From assembly GCA_030616425.1 (NCBI GenBank), contig JAUWXJ010000069.1, positions 1-10,743 of the forward strand: 10,743 nucleotides of DNA. The letters are read 5' to 3'. This document shows, one piece after another, positions 6,250-10,743 of the stretch. The position numbers were made by a program, and so were the translations under genes. Numbering within the stretch: the first letter of the stretch is position 1; every line of letters starts with the position of its first letter. The DNA is from Desulfobacterales bacterium. GTDB lineage: Bacteria; Desulfobacterota; Desulfobacteria; Desulfobacterales; C00003060. Under the pieces are notes generated by a model. The model saw only the letters and a list, made by a program, of their open reading frames with translations. It searched no databases and was not told where the DNA came from.

Positions 6250-6924
6250 ATGTTTCACAAGAAGAGGATTCTGCTGGAATTATACACCAGGCTCTTTGAG
6301 GCCTTCGGTCCAAGAGACTGGTGGCCAGGGGATTCCGGCTTTGAGGTGGCTGTAGGTGCTATCCTGACTCAAAATACGGCCTGGAGAAATGTAAAAAAAG
6401 CGATAAGCAACCTGAAAGCGAAAAGTCTCCTGTCACCGGATGCCTTGTATCATGTGCCAGTCCAAGATTTAGCATCTGTGATCAGGCCTGCAGGGTATTA
6501 CAACATAAAGGCCCAGCGGTTGAAACACTTTGTCTGGTTCCTTTTCCAGGAAAGTGCCGGTGACCTCGAGCGCCTTCTTGCCGAAGACCTTGACACCTTG
6601 CGAAGCAGGTTGTTATCCATTAACGGGATTGGACCAGAAACCGCTGATAGTATTCTGCTTTACGCTGGAAACAAGCCGACCTTTGTCGTAGACGCCTATA
6701 CTAGGCGAATCCTCTTCAGGCACAATCTCATCCCTGAAGAGAGCTCTTACGATGAGGTTCGAAATTTTTTTATGGATTGTCTGGAGCCTGATACCACGAT
6801 GTTTAATGAGTACCATGCACTCCTGGTCCACCTCGGGCACACGTTTTGCTTGAAGAAAAATTCAAAGTGTTCGGAATGCCCTGCCAGGGGGTGGAATGAT
6901 GTCGACGGGACAGAAGAAGTTTAA
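6250..6924 (+). CDS. Endonuclease III-related DNA glycosylase (HhH-GPD family)
   Basis: A 224-residue base-excision repair protein of the endonuclease III superfamily, closest in my reading to the COG2231-type proteins that include archaeal and Helicobacter (MagIII-like) glycosylases. Motifs: ILTQNTAWRNV at 38-48, helix-hairpin-helix INGIGPETADSIL at 124-136, and FVVDAYTRR with catalytic Asp148 at 145-153. In E. coli Nth the HhH carries the lyase lysine (GRKTA, Lys120); here the aligned residue is Glu130, so a monofunctional glycosylase without lyase activity is expected. The C-terminus has Cys200-x6-Cys207-x2-Cys210 but the fourth [4Fe-4S] cysteine, expected at about 216, is Asn. The start is ATG 6250 with no clear Shine-Dalgarno; translation may be coupled to the upstream gene six bases away. 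The damaged base it removes cannot be told from sequence. Confidence 0.88.
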   Translation: MFHKKRILLELYTRLFEAFGPRDWWPGDSGFEVAVGAILTQNTAWRNVKKAISNLKAKSLLSPDALYHVPVQDLASVIRPAGYYNIKAQRLKHFVWFLFQESAGDLERLLAEDLDTLRSRLLSINGIGPETADSILLYAGNKPTFVVDAYTRRILFRHNLIPEESSYDEVRNFFMDCLEPDTTMFNEYHALLVHLGHTFCLKKNSKCSECPARGWNDVDGTEEV

Positions 6925-6943
6925 AGTGCCTAAAGTTAAGGAA

Positions 6944-6970
6944 TGCGCTTTCAGCGCAATCATTTTTAAA
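6944..6970 (+). terminator. Weak terminator candidate after the glycosylase gene
   Basis: TGCGCT (6944-6949) and AGCGCA (6953-6958) form a 6-bp hairpin with a TTC loop, followed by ATCATTTTTA. It lies 20 bases after the stop codon of 6250-6924. The stem is short and the U-run is offset by several bases, so function is uncertain. Confidence 0.4.
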
Positions 6971-6976
6971 ATTGAC

Positions 6977-6991
6977 CACGCCGAAGGCGTG
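6977..6991. repeat. Small palindrome CACGCC-GAA-GGCGTG
   Basis: Perfect 6-bp inverted repeat with a GAA loop, in the spacer before ddl. No U-tract follows. Function unknown. Confidence 0.5.
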
Positions 6992-7196
6992 CACATCAAC
7001 CCTGGCCCAGACCTGGCTTGTAATCATAGAAGCCTGACCGGGACATGCAGCATGCTAAAAGCAAGGCAGGCCGATCCGACCAGGTAGCACCAGGGCGGGC
7101 TTTAGCTCACTTTTAACTTCAGACTTTAGCTCACTCTTGATCAATCAACACAAAACTTTAGCTGTAAGGCCCAGGAGCGCATAAGGAACCTGTGAG

Positions 7197-8150
7197 ATGA
7201 CTCCAAAACTAAAGGTGGCCTTGCTTTCAGGTGGTATTTCCTCTGAACGCGAGATTTCTATCAAGAGTGGCAACCAGGTATACAAAGCCCTCAATAAGGC
7301 CAAGTATGACGTGACACGCTACGACCCGGCCACCGACCTTGGAAAACTCGTAGCTGAGGCATCCAGAATTGATGTAGCATTCATCGTGCTGCATGGGCTT
7401 TATGGGGAAGACGGCACCGTCCAGGGCCTTCTTGATCTCCTGCATATCCCCTATCAGGGTTCGGGCACGCTGGGAAGCGCCCTTGCGATGGACAAATGGA
7501 GCTCAAAACGTCTTTACAAAGAGGCAGGGCTCGTCGTACCACCCTTTAAGGCTCTCATGAACGGACAAGTTTACGATGTAGAGGCTTTGAGCATTGAGCC
7601 CGGGTTTCCGTTAGTTGTCAAGCCCAGGGACGGTGGTTCGAGCATCGGCACCAGTATCGTGCAGGTCCCAGGGCAGTTACCAGAGGCCCTTAACACGGCC
7701 TTTAAATATGGCCGGAACGTTATACTGGAAGCTTACCTGGAAGGCACGGAGATCACGGGAGGGGTTCTTGGAAATGACGACCTGCAAGTGCTCCCCATTG
7801 TGGAGATTGTCCCTGAATCAAAATACCCGTTCTTTGATTATCAGGCAAAGTATAGGCAAGGGGCTACCCGAGAGATCTGTCCAGCCCGTATCAATAAAAC
7901 GCTCTCTGAGCGTGCTCAATCCGCTGCTGTCACTGCCCATCGAGCACTCTGTTGTCGTGGCTATAGCCGCACCGATATGATCATTCGTAATGACACCGTC
8001 TATGTGTTGGAAACCAATACCATCCCGGGCATGACGCCGATGAGCCTTTTTCCGCTGGCTGCAAAGACGGCCGGGATCTCCTTTAGCCAGTTATTGGATC
8101 GGCTGATTGAGCTTGCATTAGAAGACAGAGACGTTGGTTCGGACAAATGA
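7197..8150 (+). CDS. ddl: D-alanine-D-alanine ligase
   Basis: Ddl joins two D-alanines with ATP to make the dipeptide that ends the peptidoglycan stem peptide; it acts in the cytoplasm. The 317 residues are of normal length. The N-terminal domain has GGISSEREIS at 12-21 (Glu18 binding the first D-Ala) and HGLYGEDGTVQG at 66-77. The ATP-grasp part has MDKWSSKRL at 98-106, VVKPRDGGSSIGTS at 140-153 with the SSxG omega-loop motif, RGYSRTDMII at 254-263, and ETNTIPGMTPMS at 272-283 (Asn274 for metal). ETNTIPG replaces the more common EVNTLPG, a mild change. AAGGA (7183-7187) is nine bases before ATG 7197. It stands outside any division/cell-wall cluster here; its neighbour on the right is another ATP-grasp protein. 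I see no sign of the D-Ala-D-Lac type specificity, but did not model the pocket. Confidence 0.95.
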   Translation: MTPKLKVALLSGGISSEREISIKSGNQVYKALNKAKYDVTRYDPATDLGKLVAEASRIDVAFIVLHGLYGEDGTVQGLLDLLHIPYQGSGTLGSALAMDKWSSKRLYKEAGLVVPPFKALMNGQVYDVEALSIEPGFPLVVKPRDGGSSIGTSIVQVPGQLPEALNTAFKYGRNVILEAYLEGTEITGGVLGNDDLQVLPIVEIVPESKYPFFDYQAKYRQGATREICPARINKTLSERAQSAAVTAHRALCCRGYSRTDMIIRNDTVYVLETNTIPGMTPMSLFPLAAKTAGISFSQLLDRLIELALEDRDVGSDK

Positions 8151-8201
8151 GTTCCTGTCTGCTGAGTGGCTTGGCATCATATGTCATACGGTGGTCGGCC
8201 T

Positions 8202-8264
8202 ATTGGTCACTGGTCATCGGTCACTGGTTCTTACTAATGACTAGTGACCAATGACTAATGACCA
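8202..8264. repeat. GGTCACT/GGTCAT-type degenerate repeat cluster with inverted arms
   Basis: The stretch holds repeated units of GGTCACT, GGTCATC and GGTCACT (8205-8225), then the same kind of units inverted (AGTGACC, ATGACTA, ATGACC, to 8263). ATTGGTCACT (8202-8211) and AGTGACCAAT (8243-8252) form a perfect 10-bp stem. Several alternative stems are possible because the units repeat. It fills the space between ddl and the next gene; the units look like dispersed intergenic repeats, and could form a strong RNA structure between the two genes. Confidence 0.7.
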
Positions 8265-8321
8265 GATGTTTACGAACTGCATAACCTGCACACGACAAGG
8301 AAAGTATCATAGTTTGAAATC

Positions 8322-9071
8322 ATGCCAACAATAATCCGAACCAACCGCGAGCTAAAAGAACGATATGACGAGCTGAAGGCAGGCGACACCTTTATAGGGC
8401 TGCTCAGCTTCAAGAACGTTAAGCACCGTGTATTAATCGATCTTCTCGAAAGAGGGGTTCGGTTTTTCCCGTCTGCACTCTCCCAAATGTTGGGTCGTTC
8501 CAAGGTGGCCCAGGCCCTTGCGTTTCGGCAGTGGATGATCCCCCGCACCCTTATAATTGCAAGGCGCGCAGATGCCATGCGCGCCATCAATACATATAAT
8601 CAGCACGGCATCGGCGCTGTGGTCACAAAAGAAGACCATCTCCAATGCGGATTCGGGATACATCGGTGGGAGAGTGTCGAAGCTGTGTACAACCAGGCCG
8701 CGTTCAACACGATTTCATATCCTTTTGTGTTGCAGCCATTCCTTGAAACCTATACCGACATGCGGGTCATCATAGCAGGTGACTATTCCGAAGCTTATAT
8801 CCGCGAAAATCAGAATAACTTTAGAATGAACCTCACAGCAGGCGGAACCAGCAGGCCGTACACCCCCACCAATGACCAGCTTGCCCTGTGCCACAGTGTA
8901 ATGGAACGGGGAAAGTTTCCATATGCCCATATGGATCTGCTGGTCACAAAGGATGGTCATAACTACCTGTCTGAAATAGCTCTGAACGGAGGGATGAAAG
9001 GGGCGCGCATCAGACGCGAAGAGCTTGATGCGCTCAAAAAGGATCTGCTTGAAAAAATGGCCGGGTCTTAA
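8322..9071 (+). CDS. Divergent ATP-grasp (RimK-like) protein
   Basis: A 249-residue protein that looks like a compact ATP-grasp ligase of the RimK/glutathione synthase type; substrate unknown. Family-like features: FFPSALSQMLGRSKVAQALA at 48-67 followed by IPRTLII, FVLQPFLE at 135-142, DMRVIIAGDYSEAYIR at 146-161, NNFRMNL at 165-171, and the metal-binding end MDLL (Asp205) plus SEIALNGG with Glu218 and Asn222. Odd points: the usual VVKP...GSxGxG nucleotide loop reads VVTKEDHLQCGFGI (100-113), lacking the Pro and Ser, and the N-terminal pre-ATP-grasp domain is short. It may still bind ATP, but catalysis is uncertain. The start is ATG 8322; an in-frame TAG at 8310 rules out much longer forms, and the nearest AAGGA is about 20 bases away, so the start signal is weak. 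It lies between ddl and a small membrane protein. Confidence 0.75.
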   Translation: MPTIIRTNRELKERYDELKAGDTFIGLLSFKNVKHRVLIDLLERGVRFFPSALSQMLGRSKVAQALAFRQWMIPRTLIIARRADAMRAINTYNQHGIGAVVTKEDHLQCGFGIHRWESVEAVYNQAAFNTISYPFVLQPFLETYTDMRVIIAGDYSEAYIRENQNNFRMNLTAGGTSRPYTPTNDQLALCHSVMERGKFPYAHMDLLVTKDGHNYLSEIALNGGMKGARIRREELDALKKDLLEKMAGS

Positions 9072-9085
9072 AGGCAAGAAAAATC

Positions 9086-9508
9086 GTGAGCCAATCAAAA
9101 ACAGCGCCTCTCACAAAGGGAGTCCAGTGGTCGCTTGAGTTGATGGCCATGACCTACGTGGCTGTGGCGGTCACCTTTCTGGTTGATGCCGACTGGCCTA
9201 TCCTTGTCGTAAACAAGGCTTTCGTTCGTTACGACTGGCCCATGGTATTTTTCCCTACGGAGAAGTTCTGGTTCTCGTTGGCGGTCAGCGTTCCAGGCAC
9301 CCGAGCCTTTCTCGCCTTTGCAGCAGCGCGAAGGCCAGCTGAAGCCCGGCTCTATGTCCAGGTGCTCCAGGTTTCCCTGCTGCTTGCAGCAGCCCTATTT
9401 GCATGGCAATTTATCTTCCACAAACACGCCCCCCTTTATGCCCTTGGATTTTTTGTCGAATTTGCTCAAGTGGTCTTTTACCTGTTTTTGTACAAAAAAC
9501 TCCCATAG
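9086..9508 (+). CDS. Small integral membrane protein, function unknown
   Basis: I do not recognise this 140-residue protein. Hydrophobic stretches at about 14-33, 60-81, 89-111 and 115-136 suggest four transmembrane helices. Basic residues follow the second helix (ARRPAEAR) and end the protein (YKKLP). Two Asp-Trp-Pro segments (35-38 and 50-52) sit in the loop after helix 1. The start is GTG at 9086, with AAGG at 9071-9074 overlapping the stop of the preceding gene, 11 bases upstream. The 14-base gap to the ATP-grasp gene implies cotranscription with it. The membrane topology and the adjacent gene give the only functional hint; no catalytic motif is visible. Confidence 0.7.
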   Translation: MSQSKTAPLTKGVQWSLELMAMTYVAVAVTFLVDADWPILVVNKAFVRYDWPMVFFPTEKFWFSLAVSVPGTRAFLAFAAARRPAEARLYVQVLQVSLLLAAALFAWQFIFHKHAPLYALGFFVEFAQVVFYLFLYKKLP

Positions 9509-9547
9509 CCTAACCACAGACTTCTCTCGCCTAATCAGTATTGAAGC

Positions 9548-9585
9548 TCCCTGCCGCCCCTGGCTCGGAGAGCAAGTTGCAGGGA
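9548..9585. repeat. Nested hairpin after the membrane-protein gene
   Basis: TCCCTGC (9548-9554) pairs with GCAGGGA (9579-9585), and an inner GCTC-GGA-GAGC hairpin lies at 9563-9573. It is 40 bases downstream of the stop of 9086-9508. No U-run follows immediately, so it is at best a weak terminator. Confidence 0.45.
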
Positions 9586-9618
9586 ATGCGCTCGCTTTTG
9601 CGGTTAAAGTCGGCTCGC

Positions 9619-9658
9619 AACATGCATAGAGGCCTGGTCCTCTATTGCCTCACATGTT
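9619..9658. repeat. Two-part palindrome, 13 pairs
   Basis: AACATG (9619-9624) pairs with CATGTT (9653-9658) and ATAGAGG (9626-9632) with CCTCTAT (9639-9645), around a CCTGGT loop; seven bases bulge on the right side. No U-run follows. It could be an RNA structure or a protein site. Confidence 0.5.
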
Positions 9659-9824
9659 AGATGGACTATCTGTTTTGTGGGTATTGTTGTGATTATTTCT
9701 CTTCTGATAAATGTTTTTGACCCATATTGTTCAACTCTATTTCCCAAGGGAGATGCATGAAAAGTACTAGCTCCGTGATTTGAAGTAAAAGGCTTGAGTT
9801 TTATGGCTTTACTGTGATTTTTCC

Positions 9825-9853
9825 TTGACAAAATCAAGGGTTCGGTGTAAAGG
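9825..9853 (+). promoter_or_regulatory. Candidate qrc promoter
   Basis: A perfect -35 TTGACA (9825-9830) is followed after 17 bases by TAAAGG (9848-9853), which matches only three of six -10 bases. If used, the qrcA 5' leader would be about 230 bases long. Confidence 0.4.
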
Positions 9854-10086
9854 GAACGATACATTTTTTCAGCACAAATCGTAATATTTTCACCACATAG
9901 CTTCATCTAACTGAATTTTTTTGGTACAGCCCCTTACTCCAGTAAGCATTTTAAGATCACGATATATGTTCGAGCAAATGGAAGCAAAGGGGATGGCCTA
10001 AGGCGTTGTCACTTTCCTATTGGCATGATGCGTCGACTGACATGAACCAGTCTGAAGCCCTCAAAATTTAACGATTTGGAGTTGCC

Positions 10087-10743
10087 ATGAGCACAACAGA
10101 AGAAAAAGAGCAAGCCGTAGCAGAAGAAGAGGAAGCTACACCCGAACCTCTAAAACCAGGAACCTGGCGATTTCTCATACCCATCGCAGCGTTTGCTATA
10201 GGTTTTGTGGCGCATCTGATTCCTGGATGGGTGCTGTTTCCGCAACTCCTTTATGGTGAAAAACAACAGCCAATAGATTTCAGCCACAAGATCCACCAGG
10301 AAGCGGTGGACGAAGGGTGTGAAAGCTGTCATTTTTTTCGTGAAGACGGAAGTTTTTCGGGAATACCCAAACTCGAAAATTGCGTCGAATGCCACGAAGA
10401 GCCCCAGGGGGAGCATCTCGAAGAAGCGAAGTTAGTCAAAGAGTATGTTGAGCCTGGCAAGGAGATTCCTTGGTTGGTTTATGCCCGCCAGCCTCAATGC
10501 GTCTTTTTCTCGCATGCAGCCCACGTCAAAATGGGCGAAATGGAATGCAACACCTGTCACGGACCCATAGGAGAGTCGGATCACGTGAGGCCTTACCAGT
10601 ACAATCGCCTCACCAAGTACAGCCGGGATATCTGGGGCTGGAATATTGCAGGTTACAAGAAGCACACCTGGGATCGGATGAAGATGGACGACTGTGCTGA
10701 GTGTCACGAAGAAAAGAAGGGCCACAAAGACGCCTGCTTTGTA
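10087..10743 (+). CDS. qrcA: Menaquinone reductase multihaem cytochrome c subunit, N-terminal part (cut by window edge)
   Basis: 219 codons run from ATG 10087 to the right edge; GGAG (10078-10081) lies five bases before the start. After a Glu-rich cytoplasmic tail (5-20), one hydrophobic helix at about 28-53 would act as signal anchor, exporting the rest to the periplasm. Four c-type haem sites are complete: CESCH (78-82), CVECH (99-103), CNTCH (154-158) and CAECH (203-207). The last visible residues, ACFV, probably begin a fifth (CxxCH) just past the edge. Characterised QrcA is a hexahaem protein that passes electrons from periplasmic cytochrome c3 to the menaquinone pool through QrcBCD. Lone haem ligands such as FSHKIH and FFSHAAH fit this cytochrome c3-like family. 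qrcBCD should follow outside the window. A different membrane-anchored multihaem cytochrome is the alternative. Confidence 0.87.
   Translation, partial: MSTTEEKEQAVAEEEEATPEPLKPGTWRFLIPIAAFAIGFVAHLIPGWVLFPQLLYGEKQQPIDFSHKIHQEAVDEGCESCHFFREDGSFSGIPKLENCVECHEEPQGEHLEEAKLVKEYVEPGKEIPWLVYARQPQCVFFSHAAHVKMGEMECNTCHGPIGESDHVRPYQYNRLTKYSRDIWGWNIAGYKKHTWDRMKMDDCAECHEEKKGHKDACFV

Larger units (their letters stand above)
6917..7163. repeat. Spacer bounded by CTTTAG...CACTTT...AACTT type repeats
   Basis: CTTTAGCTCACT occurs at 7100-7111 and 7124-7135, with a partial copy CTTTAGCT at 7156-7163. The minus-strand reading of 6917-6936 (AAGTTTAAAGTGCCTAAAGT on the plus strand) is a close inverse copy of the first unit with its tail (CTTTAG, CACTTT, AACTT in the same order). 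Between these inverted copies, 6937-7099 contains two small perfect palindromes and no supported gene. The layout resembles a small repeat-bounded element; mobility is only a guess. Confidence 0.5.
9509..10086. other. Gene-free 578-base spacer upstream of qrcA
   Basis: No supported gene on either strand. The left third carries two inverted-repeat structures (described separately). The middle is AT-rich without clear elements until a TTGACA box at 9825. A 5-bp stem, CTTAC-TCCA-GTAAG, lies at 9933-9946. A 100-codon minus-strand frame at 9604-9906 lacks a ribosome site and recognisable sequence, so it is not called. Confidence 0.6.

Noticed and set aside
6880..6924. Frameshift at the GGGGG run as the cause of the missing fourth cysteine
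   Set aside because: I read the other two frames downstream: neither gives a cysteine at the needed distance, so a simple frameshift does not restore the motif.
6896..7087. 63-codon frame overlapping the end of the glycosylase gene
   Set aside because: It begins inside the glycosylase gene and passes through both spacer palindromes; a GGGGG run upstream is not a convincing ribosome site for it.
7100..7163. CRISPR array made of the CTTTAGCTCACT repeats
   Set aside because: Units are only 8-12 bases, spaced 24 and 32 bases apart, imperfect and without cas genes nearby.
9716..9745. Second promoter TTGACC...TATTTC upstream of qrcA
   Set aside because: The spacing is about 15 bases and both boxes are poor; the TTGACA at 9825 is a better candidate.
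9604..9906. 100-codon minus-strand frame upstream of qrcA
   Set aside because: There is no Shine-Dalgarno before its ATG, no recognisable sequence, and it crosses the palindrome at 9619-9658.
1..10743. tRNA, rRNA, transposase or phage genes
   Set aside because: I looked for tRNA arms, rRNA-like stretches and integrase or transposase motifs in the translated frames and found none that I could support.

Overview
The window looks like chromosomal DNA of a sulfate-reducing bacterium of the Desulfobacterota (former Deltaproteobacteria). The main evidence is the right-edge gene, which reads as QrcA, the multihaem cytochrome c subunit of the periplasm-facing menaquinone reductase (Qrc) of sulfate reducers. 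A GAF/HD-GYP protein and intergenic spaces filled with short palindromic and tandem repeats fit the same group. The phylum is an inference from protein content; no rRNA gene or other marker is present.

Left part, minus strand (1-3768): a tryptophan operon reads right to left as promoter, leader peptide trpL, attenuator, trpE, trpG and trpD, the last cut by the window edge. The leader was found by reading the DNA: 29 codons with a Trp-Tyr-Trp-Trp-Trp run, a good Shine-Dalgarno and a sigma70-like promoter. Three overlapping RNA pairings (1:2, 2:3, 3:4 plus U6) make a classic ribosome-stalling attenuator. A second terminator-like hairpin that repeats part of the first, and two further hairpins, lie between the attenuator and trpE. 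TrpE and TrpG together make anthranilate from chorismate and glutamine, and TrpD adds the phosphoribosyl group. Upstream of the operon, on the same strand, is a stand-alone alpha/beta hydrolase.

Divergent spacer (3769-4336): no convincing gene; it holds a nested palindrome and short tandem repeats.

Middle, plus strand (4337-6924): a compact three-gene unit of a GAF/HD-GYP putative cyclic-di-GMP phosphodiesterase with a large insertion, a DUF1992 (DnaJ-homologue type) protein overlapping it by ATGA, and an endonuclease III-like DNA glycosylase lacking the fourth iron-sulfur cysteine and the lyase lysine. A repeat-bounded spacer follows.

Right part, plus strand (7197-10743): D-alanine-D-alanine ligase, a spacer with a GGTCACT-type repeat cluster, a second and divergent ATP-grasp protein, a small four-helix membrane protein of unknown function, a 578-base gene-free stretch with hairpins and a candidate promoter, and the start of qrcA.

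The clearest regulatory system is the trp attenuator. The less explained items are the tandem terminator, the HD-GYP insertion, the divergent ATP-grasp enzyme next to ddl, and the repeat-derived spacers. No CRISPR array, transposase, tRNA or rRNA was seen.
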